A stretch of DNA of 64,000 nucleotides from Papilionanthe hookeriana x Papilionanthe teres (taxonomy: Eukaryota; Streptophyta; Magnoliopsida; Asparagales; Orchidaceae). This document shows, piece after piece, positions 1 to 11,946 of this stretch. Position 1 is the first letter of the stretch, and each line of letters begins with the position of its first letter. The notes below the pieces were generated by a model. It did not search any database. It was given only the letters and a program-made list of their open reading frames with translations, and was not told the DNA's origin. The stretch covers positions 39,763,392 through 39,827,391 of the forward strand of contig CM040423.1 in assembly GCA_022702705.1 (NCBI GenBank). The letters are read 5' to 3'. The translations under genes and the position numbers were made by a program.

Positions 1-2230
1 TACATTCCTTTGAGATCTTTTTATTTATCTATTAGCATGTATACTTTAATTTCCAACTATTTATCACACATATTTTCCTATCATGCATAGCTTGCATATT
101 TTTCCTATCATGCATAGCTTGCTATTTTTCCTATCGTGCATATCTTGCATATTTTCTATCATGCACATCTTTTCACACTTTTCTTACATGTATATCTTTT
201 ATATTTAACAATATGAATCTATTATAATTTAAATTTAATTGAACTAGAGCATGCACGAATTCAAACGTTCATTTTGAAATAAAAAAAACTTATCGTAATT
301 TAGAAATATAGTTACACACCTTGGTTGTCACGTTATAATCTCAATCTCCAATAACAATTTTGGTGTCACAATAACATTTATGTTGATATTAATAACCTAT
401 AGAACATAATATCAAACTTTAAGATCCAAATAAGTTTCCATTAATTGCATTATTTTTCTTAAGTTTGCACAAAATTATTTTATTTAAACTGACAGAGCAG
501 TGTCCTACGAGGAGTATCCAAATTCTCATCTCGCGCTCTCCATCTCATGTAAACAACCTGAAATTTGTAGACATCTTAGGATTTCATGATATTTCAGTTC
601 ATTTTGTGATTTAAACATAACATAATTTTCTTACCTCAAATAAGCTTATTGGATTAATCACCCTTCTCTAAAACTGCCTATTCTTCTTCCTTTTTCCTTA
701 CTCCTCTCTTCCCTCGCTGATTTTCCATTAAAATCCTTTGCGAAAGCCCACAGTCTATGTTCCTCACTTTCGGAAAAAGCTTGCCTCCGCTACAGCTACT
801 AGAAATAAAAAAGTGAACAAATTTATGGCTCATCAAAATGAAAATGTGGGGAAGAATAGTAATATCTCAAATAACATGAAAGAGAGTTTCGTACTCGCTA
901 ATTTCATCCCCGAAGTATAAGCCGTGAGCTGCGACACTTAGTGGTCGCTCGCCTGTCTCTTTTCGCACCTGTGCTACAGAGCCAAATGCGGACGCTTCCA
1001 TGAAGAATCGGGAGAGGACTTCGTGCGAACGAAACCGTGAGTTGGAAGAGTGATTCAAAGGCTTTGGAGTTAGGATCCTCCATTCTATCCAAATCATCGC
1101 TAAATATCGTGTGAATGTTGATCGGGAATAATAATCATGCGTATTAAGGATATAATTAGGAAATTAATTAACTTAATTAAAATTAGAACTTCAAAAATTT
1201 ATATCTACGATTCCATTCATAATTAAATATAGATTTATATATCGAATTAATCAATTCGACGCGTAAAATTTAATAAAATTAATTCAGTTAAAATTCGAGG
1301 GATGCAAAATTAGAGGTACATTTTAAAGTTTTCAAAACTTTTTCCTCGTTTCATTTTTTTTAATCGATTATTATATTATGTTCCTTATTAGATAGATGGT
1401 GTTTTTTGCTTAATATTTAAGCATTTCTTTCCTTGTTATAGGTAATTTTCTTGTCATTTCTTATGTTCTTCCTCTGTTGAATTACAAAAATGTATTTTAT
1501 TCGTTTATGAAGATTCTTGTGTTCATATTAATATGATATTATGTTTAATTGGCTCTATCATATTAATTATTGCATATATTCCTTTGATATTTATGTTCAC
1601 TGCTTTGATTAATGAGATATAAATCTTACTCTTACAAATCATGAATTATATTGATCTATAATAAATTTTGATCATAATGGTTCTAAAGTCTTCATTATAG
1701 CACATGGCTTATAATGTAATATTTATTTATTGTTTTTTTATATGCATGATGCATGAAATGGTGATAGAAACATGATTGGCTAGACAGGATAATGGGTCTT
1801 CATAGTGATTGCTATTTTGAGGATAATTGAATTTTTATGTGTTGTTACAAACATATATAAATATAAAAAATTATTACAACTAATGTGTAATTTTTGGATG
1901 AATACAACATATATAAGAGTGGATATTTTGGCATTTGAATGCAATGATCATTATTTTATTTTACCTACAAATTTTCTTAAACTCTACCATATAATAAAAA
2001 TCATTGCATGATTATCCTATTTAATAATTTTATCTTTTATACACTGTTTATAAGTGTTATGATATTATATTTATTGTTACATTTGCCTCATTTATAGATC
2101 ATATTTATTGTCTCTATTTTATTGATATTTTAGTTGATTGCTTTTAACGAATTTGTTTCTTGCACATAAAAAAAGAAAAGAAGGAAATGGTGGAAGAGAA
2201 ATAAAAAATGAGTTATATTAATTAAAATTG
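1..2230. other. AT-rich stretch without a recognised gene
   Basis: No reading frame here has recognisable protein features and no splice-consistent gene model was found. The DNA is AT-rich with many short homopolymers. A slightly GC-richer patch at about 770-1100 has short overlapping frames on both strands, but they match no family I recognise. Best read as decayed intergenic DNA. Confidence 0.5.
69..170. repeat. short tandem repeat, about 27 bp x 4
   Basis: Four imperfect head-to-tail units share the core TTTCCTATCATGCATAGCTT, with the last two drifting by single bases and small deletions. It is a minisatellite with no associated gene. Confidence 0.7.
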
Positions 2231-3015
2231 AATTAAAATCCCGTCTTCCCGCCTGTTGGAGCCCGCTCGAGTGGAATAACCGCTCCCATTCTTCTCTTCG
2301 GTTATAAAGAGATGAACCAAATCTCCCAGCTCCTTCATTCACACTCATTCGCATATCTCTCGCCATTAGTTCATCACCCCTCCCCCCCCCCCTCCGCTTC
2401 GTTCTGGAGAACCACACGAAGCCCTTCTTCTCTACTGGTCTGCCTCCGCTTCGTCTTCTTCCGTTCAAAATCAACGCAACGAAAGTGTAAGGCTCTTACC
2501 TTATTTCTGCATCGTTCTTTTTCTCTATGTTCCTCCACTTAGAAACATTGAAGTGAGTTTTCCCCCACTCATCAACTCAGCCTTCTTGTCTCAACAAAAT
2601 TGCGGAGAGAGAGGGAGATTTCGATTCTTCTTTGCCAACCCCCCTTCTACTATATTCCTCTTGAAGCCAGCGAATCCTCCATCTCCACTGTTCTCCCTCG
2701 ACTTCGTTCTCTTTCTCCGGTTCAAAACCATGTGCTTCACTGTCCTTGCACGGTGCCGCTCTTCTCTGTCCTGTGAACTAACTTCCATTCTACACTAACC
2801 CGCATCTCCCAACATCGTGCGTGCGATCCTCTCTGCCTGTTCCTTTGTCTGGTCGATCCTTACACAGAAGATGCACTACCTTCGCTCCATGCTCGAACAG
2901 AGACCCCACATCCACGACCACGCCGCCAAGCCTCAGCCCTTATCACGCCGCTCAATCCACTGCTCACGCCGAACAGAACCTTCACGCGACCCTTCAACCA
3001 AGCTGAACACCTCCC
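2230..3015. other. pyrimidine-rich host DNA, left part, interrupted by the 4.9-kb element
   Basis: This CT-rich stretch contains several short open frames caused by low complexity. It stops at the 5-bp duplication CTCCC (3011-3015), and the same kind of sequence resumes at 7936, so the two parts were continuous before the insertion. The original identity is unknown; an older repeat or an untranslated gene leader are both possible. Confidence 0.5.
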
Positions 3016-6000
3016 TGTCGGCCGCTGAAAAAGCTTTAAAATTTAATTTAATGTATATATATTAGTTTTGAAAGTAAAATTTTAAATTTTAAAATATGAG
3101 AATGAGAATGGACGGATCTCATTCATTTAGCAGTTTGAATGAACGAGCGTGATATCGCAAGTAACGCATCTGTTCCGAAGAATAGACACCCTACTTAACG
3201 ATATCGCTCGATCAAATAAACTACGTAATTCATGACATCCGTTACTGCCTCGTGAACCTTTTGTGGACCGACAAATTCCCTATTTAATACAAAAAGAATT
3301 AAATAGGGTTTATATTATCCTGGGTCTTTAAATCTCCCTATAGAGGCGAGCCCCATAGTCAATTACCCCTCAAACGACCGGAAGTCACTCGAGAGAACTC
3401 TCGATTTAGATCGGGAGTAGGCACGAAGAAAAGTAAAGCATGCTACGTGATATATACGCCGAAAAAATAAAACATGCTATATCTTATCGGGAGTGCGTAC
3501 TGTAGAAAAGTAAAACATGCTTACGCGATAAAGGAAAGAAGTAGAAAAATCGCCGCGAGTGTAACGTAGGCGATGATTACCCGCGGTGTATCGTTACCTG
3601 TTTATTGTTTTCATTTTATTGTTTTCCTGCAGAAAAATACATTAGTGCAAGAAAAAGGACAAGAGTAAACGTAGTAGGAAAGACCTGAGTAAGTAAGGGG
3701 TACTACCGTACGTGCAAGAAAAACGAAGTACGAAAACCGGCGGTAAATAGGAAAGAAAGACAACAGGAGAACAAAGAAAATCGTAAAAGAAAACAAAGAA
3801 AATCGAGAAAGAAAGAAAGGGACTTCCGTGGAATACTTCGAATAAAACCACGAACGAAAACAAAACAAAGTCGTAGCGAAAACCGCAAAAGCACCGAAAG
3901 AAACTCACAGATGTCCCGCTAAACTCACGGCGAACCGTAAGAAAGCCATGGGGCATCTGGAAAAGGGCCCGTAAGCGCGGTGGTGTTAAGGACTCAAAGA
4001 GCTGTGCTATATGTCCCACCTTAGTCGTCGACCACCTGGACCGACTTTCGCGAGAAGGCGCCTAACCCGACTCGAGTAGCCGACCAGTGGACCTTTGTAA
4101 ATTTTCACGCGTTTCATTTTGGGTTCAGTACGCAAGTAAAAGTTCGTAGGTAAGTAAGGCCGTGTTGCGGTGGAGGTAATTTTTGTATTTTTCAAATGTA
4201 TGTATTTTTGTTTTAAAATATTTTAGTCCACAGGTTGACTACCCTAATAGGACTAGGACTACTAACATCTTTAGACAGCCGGCAGTAGAAACCCCAAGGA
4301 CGGGCGAATAGTGTCGTGAGTTCCTGCTCTACCCTCTCCAGGGTCTCTGAGTCAGGCTGCACCATTCTATGATTCTCTCGTAACCTTCCCTATGCAGTAT
4401 TATCGGTGTCCCCACCGCACTTACAGACTTCGTTGATGACCCCACATATAGCACTTAAGGGAGCTATGTGTGCACACCTACACGTCCCCCGTAGGTGCGG
4501 ACATTGAGCCAAGAAATAAGGAGAAAACAAGGACGAGGGAACAAGGAAAGAAAGAGGGAAAGCAGTCCACCTAACACAATTTTCGTAAAAAGAGGTGAAC
4601 CGATTTCCAATAACAGTCAAAACAAGTAAGTCATCCCGGACTCCCTAACCGTCCTTACACGACCTATGAAAAGACCTAAAGGCACATCGACGCTCTCGGA
4701 GAGGACAAGGACTAGACCCCTAGGGAAAACACTCCTTTTTCCCAAACGACAGATGTAAAAGTATGAAAACAGACATAAAGATACTGACCAAGCCCTAAAC
4801 TCTGGACCACTGCTCGGGATTCCTCCAAACTCCTAGTACCCGCATTAATTTTCAATTCCTGAAACACAGACTCCCCCAGTAGGTTCACCTACGGGCTCGG
4901 GACTCAAGCTATAGCAATAGGAGCATCGGTAAACTTCCAATACATAAGAGAGTGAATGGACAAGCCATAAGCCACCAAACTAGCATCAATTCCACCGAAT
5001 GAAACTCCTAAGAAATATTTCAAATCATTGTGCTCAACTTATTTCCTATAAGTAAACCAGGAGGCTCTTCCAAATTCATTAAATCAATTTCATAGACAAG
5101 TATGGCAAGAAGCAAAACCACCATCATATCAATCACCCCACCCAGGCTCTCGGCCAAGGCTACAAATAGGAGAAAAGGGCTCACGACCAAGGCTACAAAA
5201 AGGAGCGGCAAGAGGCAAGAAACCCCCTGCATCCAAATCACCACAATGAAGCTCACGACCAATCCCAATGAGAGGACAAGCCCCATAAAATCAATTCAAT
5301 TCCAAGCTCATAACAAAATATATAAAGGTATTTATCAAATAGCCATGGGATTTGAATTCACATATAGCCACACTTAAGCCAATTCAAGACATAGACCCGA
5401 GCCATCACCTAGCCAACAATTAGCTCAATTCCAAATTGAAAACAGCTCCCAACACAGCTAAAGCAAAGAGCTCCAAATTTCTGACCCGAGCCACCATTAA
5501 GCACCCAGCCGAGCCAAATAAATCAGCCCAACTCCAAATCACAATATCTCCAACACAAAATTAAACCCGAGCCACCACGTAACCAATATCCAACTACAGC
5601 CCACTCACAACAAAGCCAGGGCAAAGACAAATATCATAAGAGCAAAACCGAGGCACTGCAGGCCTGACCCGAACCATAGCAAGTGTGGGAATCAGTATAA
5701 AATCAAGTCACAGCATTCCCCACTTAAAGCCAAAGCAAAAGGGAGCTAAATGAGCCAAACCCGAGCCCATATAGGGTCGAACCCGAGCCATGGCTGGGCT
5801 GGAATGAGGCCAGCCTCAAATTAAAACAGGGGAAATAGCGAAGCCAACAAAGAAATCAACCCACGTAAGACTAAAACCGAGTCCCAAATTGGGTTCAAAA
5901 CAAAGAACATAACGAGGCTCAACAAAACCCAATATAAGCATAAATCCAAGACACCAAAATGGACTTCTCGAATAGGAAATAAATCAAGCCAACCGAGCTC

Positions 6001-7930
6001 CCAAACAAAGCCAAAATAAATTTCTCAAAGCATTGAAATAAGAGCAGCAAATATACATTGAAATAGCCTCTCGGCTAGGGGCTAGGGTAAGCCAACCGAG
6101 TATCCAAATGAGACTAAGCTGAGCCATGGTAAAGTTGAGACGAAATTTAGCATGAAGCTAAAACAAATACCTCCACGCATTCCATACATCAAACACATAG
6201 AGCCGCCACACGTTTAAGATGAGGATATACATGAGGCTCTTCAAAATTAAATTATAACTTCCTTCTAGCATGCCATTTTGATAAAGAAAGCCACAAGGAG
6301 CAAAGCCAAACCCCCGTACATACATATCAAAGCTAAAAAAGAAGTTACTCCATGATTCGTGCTAGAAAGAAAGTGAGAAGAGGGGCTTAGAATGCATACC
6401 GACATGCTAAAAGGGACCAATACTTTGCCTCAAAACATATTTTTCATGCCTTAGATAATATAAAAGAGAGAGGAGCCAACATTATTCCAAGGCTATGTTT
6501 CAACTTCCCTAACTATAACAAATAGAAATATACCACACTTTGCCATCTTAAACAAATAGAGAGAAAGGGAGAACCAATGTCATGCCTTATTTCCACCTCC
6601 TCAAGCAAATAGCCACACCTATGCTTTAAAGTATGCTCATATTTTCATTCTTAAAATGTTTCAAGTGATGAATATACCCAAAATAAAACCACAACAACAA
6701 GCTATAAATTGCTAAAAGGAAAGGACGAAGCAAATACTCAAGCTAGTTGGGCTAGAAAATAACTCCATGGCATGCAAGTGCCCAGCCGAGAGGCTAAACA
6801 AGAAGGAACCAACCAAAGCCACAAGCCACAAGCCCACATCAGGCCAAACCGAGAAAGAGAAAGAAGAGAGAAGGCATACCAGGTAGTGTAGAGCGCACAA
6901 GAAAAAGCAAAGGAAACTAGGCTCCAATCCAACACCAACTCCTCAAGGGAAATCAGCCAACCAACCAACCCTAAATTCATCCAAAAACGGGGCTTTTATA
7001 GGCAGAGGAGGGAAAGGAAGGCCGCTCCTTACCTGTAGAGTCGGGCACAAGTGGGGAAGGGTCAGAGAGATGGCGACAAAGTGTCGCAGCTAAGAGCCGA
7101 AGCTCGGCAGCAAGAGCAGGAGTCGAGCAGGAGACAGAGCCGCGCGGGCGGTCACGCGAGGTGACCCTCGCGCAGGATAACACTTGAGCAGATATGGGGA
7201 GAACCACGCGGGGCTCGAGAGGGTAACGACCATAAGGGGGAGTCACGCTCGAGCGCGGGAGAAGGCAGAAGCTCTCTCACTCTCGTGCGGGACGGGCGAA
7301 CGTAACCGAGAGGCGAGGCGAGGGATTAGGGCTAGGATAGATTTAAAATAGGTTTAAAACATATATATATTATTAGTTTTATTAAAATCAAGCCCAAAAA
7401 TCACAATTTTCGCTCCGGCAGGTGATCGTCGCAAATTAAATATCAATTTTAGGCAAAAACGACGTTCCGGACGCAACGACACGACTCGTTTCGTCATCCG
7501 AGGTCGTTTGGACAACCTCGTCGACGGTCGCGTCGAAAGTGCGTCAAATCCGACATTTTCGAAATTCGACTCAACGTTGATCGTCCCGGCGTTTTGGCTT
7601 CAATCTCGACCCGTCGCGAGGTGGTTGAAAGCGTCGAGGCCGTGGTCCGAGGAATTTGTGCTCGATGCGTGCGGAAACGTGCACGAGGCCGTCCTGAGGT
7701 CCGGTGATCCTATGTGAACTCGATTTGGACTCCTAACGTCAATTCCAACTCGCTATGAGCTAGAGGTACGGAATTTCGTCCGAGATTCCAAAAGAGTGAC
7801 GAGGAGGTTTCGAGCATTCTAAAACGAGGTGGGCCCATCGCTAGGGATCTAAGATCGTCGGGGAAGCTCCTAAAGCTAGAACCCTAAATCCTAGGAGGAA
7901 AACTAAACCTCGACAAAAGTGAGGTCAACA
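3016..7930 (+). mobile_element. giant non-coding LTR-like element, copy A (candidate solo LTR)
   Basis: The 4915-bp element begins TGTCGGCC and ends GGTCAACA, giving TG...CA termini with an imperfect inverted match. It is flanked by a perfect 5-bp direct duplication, CTCCC, at 3011-3015 and 7931-7935. No coding region, primer-binding site or internal pair of LTRs was found. A second copy lies in reverse at 39,417-45,460. The two share diagnostic blocks, such as the segment at about 3340-3410 with its inverted match near 45,015-45,100, and the CG-rich tract at about 7440-7530 matching about 39,840-39,910. TG/CA ends, 5-bp duplication and lack of internal domains fit a solo LTR from a family with very long LTRs, such as Ogre/Tat-like or LARD elements. 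A complete LARD-type derivative without detectable LTRs is the alternative. Confidence 0.75.
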
Positions 7931-7935
7931 CTCCC

Positions 7936-8400
7936 TTGTGCGATCCTGATCTTGTTTCCACCTCTGTCTCGTACGCAAGATAATTGCCTCTCAGTGATCA
8001 ATTTTCTGCCCTAGTCCTCTCCTCAATCGTACCTCTCTGTCGCATCTCCCAGTTCGCGGTCGATCTTCTCCTTCCTTTGCGCACGCTTTGCCTCTTCCAT
8101 AAATCTCACCAATCAAAATTCTTGCCTTTGCTACTTAACCTAGCCCTCCTCTTTACTCAAGCACAACCTGATTGCTTTTACCTGAATCCCATCGGTTATA
8201 CTGCCGAACCGAGCCCTTATTCAAGCACAACCCGATCATCCTTGGCCCTATCCGAGGCATTTTTTATTTATTTAACTTTATTTTGTTTATTTAATTGCAT
8301 TTTTGTTGTTGTGTTGTATAAAAAAAGAAGGAAATCTGTGTTGTAATGTTGTGTTGTTTTATCGTCGCCGCCTGCAACTTATTCAGGGCTCGATAGGTAT
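7936..8400. other. pyrimidine-rich host DNA, right part
   Basis: This is the continuation of the sequence interrupted at 3015. It has a 120-codon open frame at 7984-8346, but the frame is rich in Leu, Ser and Phe as expected from CT-rich DNA, and it has no domain. It is not called as a gene. Confidence 0.45.
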
Positions 8401-10930
8401 ATTTTTAGGGCAACGTGGCAAAGTTTTTAAAATATCCACTTGAGGAAACACAAGTACTCATTTGTGGGAAATTAAGTACTGTTCTGGGAAAAACACTGAC
8501 TCGTTTGGAAAATCATTTTTAAATGAATATTTTAAAATGCCCGATTGTGGAAAAGTGAGTACCCGTCTGTCCGGAATTGAGTACTTACGAGAAAAATAAA
8601 GTACCATTTAGGAAATACTGGTTTACAATCTAACCTTTTATGCAAGTATATTAAACGTCTGTTGCGTCTCTTAAGATCGCCAGTTAAATTTACATTTTTG
8701 CTCCCCTACCAAAGTGTCTCAAGACACTGAACAACTCGTTTTTTAAAATAGTAGGGAACGTTGATATTTTTCTGTGCCCTGTAATGTCGGTTGACACATG
8801 GAGGTATCCAAAATTATGAGTGATTTCGACTTATAATCACCTTAAAATATTTGGAATTTTAGACATTTTAAAATAAAATATAACATCCCTCGTTTAAATT
8901 TTAAAATGATTTGTAAATTTGAGCTTTCAAAATGTTAGGCTCTTAGGGTTTAAAATGTCTGTAACTTGGGCTTTTAAATATTTAGGCTCTTTAGGTTTTA
9001 AAAAATTTTAAATTTATGGCTTTTAAAACATAAACTTTCAAGGACAAAAAATATTAAAAGTCAGATTTTAAAATTTAAGCTCAAAAACTTGAAAATATTT
9101 TGAATTGGAGCTATTCAGACAAGCTCCTAATGGGCGAAACATAATTCAAAAAAGAAATCTACTAAAATTTTAATAATCCGTCATCGAATTCCCAATACTC
9201 CTACTAGCAAACAGAAGGCTGTGCTTTTAAAGCCTAAATTCATAATTCTTTTGCAAACATTTTGAATTCCAAATAACTTAAAAATTTGTAACTTTTGTGG
9301 TTATCTCTTAAGTTAGATGAAAATCTTGAAATATGAGCCACACTTTTAAGGCTTAGATAAGTTAAATGCCCGCGTGTGCTCCAACCAATATATAGAACAC
9401 TCAAATGTTAGGCTCGAGAATGCTGCACTGGCTAATCGTCCACCTTGTCTATTGGGCAAGATTATAAGTCCCACCCATTAGTCCGGTTCTCCTTGTCATA
9501 AGGACTGGAGTTGATGAGTTTAGTAAATTCTAATAAATATCAGTATGTTAAGATGTAAATTTAATAATTAAAATCACCCAGTCTGATCCTCTTAACTATA
9601 AAGATAGGAGTCGACAAGACTTATACTTTGAAAATTTTAAACTAACAAAATTAAGTGCCCTCTTCAAATATAAATACTTTAAATGTTCCAATACCCCGAT
9701 GATGACCGTGTTGATCGAAAATTTCAACCGGTTGGGCCAACGTTTTAAATTAAAATTTTCAAAGTAACCAACCAAATATTCAAGTTAAAATTCATTTACT
9801 TAAAAGCTAATAGTTTGTCGAGAGTGAAACTTCTGATTGATTTCAGCTCACAAGGAGTGAATGTTATATCAAATACATTAATATATTGACAATCAAAGTA
9901 ATGACATGCCAGTAAAAATGTGGTCTGAGTCCTCTGTTCGCATGATTTTGCGGCCAAAAGACACCACAAAATAGCGATTAGGACCAGTGCTCTCTGACCG
10001 GGTGGCTGTCGCCAAATGACACCATTATATTATGGTCACAACCGCAACCCGTATGTTTCCCAACGGCCTTTTACCCTTTGAGTTGTGAATCTTGATGGTA
10101 CAATTGATTGGTATAAAATCTTCTGTTTGCTAGACAAATATGCACCCCATATCTACAAGAATCTCTTGGACGACACAAACCATGTTTACTAACAATAATC
10201 TTTTGTTAGGTTAGGTCGATTACCTCATCTGACTAAGTATATCAGGTATCACGACGACCCGGGATGACAAAACCATGAGGTTTTGATCGGGTTTTGTTTT
10301 CATTCACCCACCATTAGCTTTAAGCTTCAAGTGGTGAATTCTACAATTTAAATCTTGTCTGCTGCTATTATATGATGAATATTCAATTCTTAATGACTAG
10401 CCTTAATCGAAAGTGTTATTCTGTTATCGGGAGGTGCAATTAACTATAGGGCTTGCGCCTATGAGAAATCTCGAACCTCAGATCAAAAAGTCATTGCAAA
10501 ATGAGGGGGTGAATTTTTGGGTAATGTCTTATCTACAATTCAATCAACTCTCTGAAAATTTGATCCTCCAAAACTCACTCTCAAAATAAAAATAAATACA
10601 TAGAGTTGTTTTGGGGAGCAGTCGTGAATTTTTGGAGCCCACAATCGACATGCATTTTCTGGCTCCCACTAACTTTCTTAATCATCTCGAATTTTAAAAG
10701 CCACTTGGTGCATTGTTATTTATCAATGAATTAGTGTTTTAGCAGCTTCTCAACCTCTTATTTAATTTTAGATTTAATCTCATAAAAAAATTTCTTTTTT
10801 TTTTGATTGCTAGGTTATTGTCATTGATATTGAAGTGTTGATGTCTACTTCGAATATTTCGATAGGTCCCAACGCAAATTTTTCTAGTTTTCCACTTTAA
10901 ATTAGTAGTCAAATTTGGAAGAAAAGTAAT
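8401..10930. other. gene-free stretch, probably old repeat DNA
   Basis: Stop codons are frequent in all frames. Repeated phrases built on GGCTTTTAAA and TTTTAAAAT occur at about 8870-9080, and blocks near 9440-9520 and 9950-10,060 look like decayed retroelement untranslated DNA. No open domain, terminal repeat or target duplication could be fixed. Confidence 0.4.
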
Positions 10931-10934
10931 AACA

Positions 10935-11530
10935 AAACATTCTATACAACAACAACAAAGCCCTAATCCCACTAAATGGGGTTGGCTACATGTATACTTT
11001 CTCTTCATTGCGTCCTATTTGGTGTCATATTTTCATTTAATTTTAATAAATTAAGCTCATTTTTTATACAATAAGCCCAATTCTTCCTAGGTCTACCTCT
11101 GCCTTTTGTAACGTAAGTCGAATCTAAAACATCTACTCTCCTAATCGGTTCATCAGATGGTCGACGTTTAATGTGATCAAACCATCTAAGGAGACTCTCT
11201 TTAATTTTGTCTTTCACTACAGCTACACCAACCCTATCACGGATATATTCATTTCGCATTTTGTCTCTAAGTGTAAAGTCACTTATCCACCTAATCATTC
11301 TCATCTCGGCAACACTTAACTTAGTATTATGCTTCTCTTTTAAAGGCTAACATTCAGCACCATAGAGCATTGCAGGTCTCACCACCATCTTATAAAATTT
11401 TCTTTTAGTTTTGACGGTACTTTTCTATCACACAATAAGCCTTAAGCATTCCTCCACTTCAATCAACTAACTTGAATTCTACTATTAACATCCCCATCTA
11501 TATCACCATCGCTTTGAACAATAAATCCGA
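10935..11530 (-). mobile_element. RTE-type LINE, 5'-truncated 3' end
   Basis: On the minus strand the sequence encodes the carboxy-terminal part of a plant RTE-clade reverse transcriptase. Blocks such as VVRPAMLYGAEC, the RWFDHIKRRP segment and the RGRPRKNW segment appear in family order. A stop replaces the expected Trp after GAEC at about 11,345, and further stops occur upstream, so it is dead. The 3' end has the conserved GTAGCCAACCCC motif followed by a (TTG)n tail at about 10,945-10,960, which is characteristic of RTE LINEs. It lies about 0.4 kb downstream of the ABCB stop codon. Confidence 0.85.
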
Positions 11531-11877
11531 GATCTCATTCTATAGAAGAAAATAAAAATTTTGACTGAATTCTAATCCTGAAATTTTTTTTGGGTGTTAT
11601 AATGAGGTAGCCATCCGTGTGGCATATTCTTAAGTTTTGACAAAGTTCAGTAAACGGATTCATGAACACTAAGGTAGAAATGCACTATAAAATGTTCCCT
11701 TCGCATACAATTCAAATTATAATCCACAGTGCTGAACAAAAGTGTAAAAAAAGAAAAAATAAAATAAAATAAAGAAAACCTCTAAAAGCAAAATCGAATT
11801 TATAAAAGAAAAATATTTTCTATAATAATTCTGCTGGCCACATTCTAAATAAATATCATCCTCTTTTGTGCATTGTA

Positions 11878-11883
11878 TTTATT
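11878..11883 (-). terminator. candidate poly(A) signal of the ABCB gene
   Basis: An AATAAA hexamer on the minus strand lies about 65 bp after the ABCB stop codon, a usual distance. The local DNA is AT-rich, so a chance match is possible. Confidence 0.5.
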
Positions 11884-11946
11884 TCTATAACATGCCATTA
11901 AAAATATGTTTAGCATATTGATCTATGAGATATTGCTTATATTAAA

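Noticed and set aside
867..1097. 76-codon minus-strand frame as a protein gene
   Set aside because: Two overlapping frames of similar length occur, there is no recognisable family, and the flanks are decayed AT-rich DNA.
2312..2798. Open frames in a pyrimidine-rich stretch as small secreted proteins
   Set aside because: Low-complexity sequence gives Leu/Phe/Ser-rich frames on both strands; there is no splice-consistent model.
3611..4019. Phe/Ser/Leu-rich open frames, looking like membrane proteins
   Set aside because: They lie inside the non-coding LTR-like element, read from purine-rich DNA in reverse, and lack any domain.
7984..8346. 120-codon open frame as a gene
   Set aside because: The composition follows the CT-rich DNA, there is no domain, and the frame continues out of an interrupted repeat.
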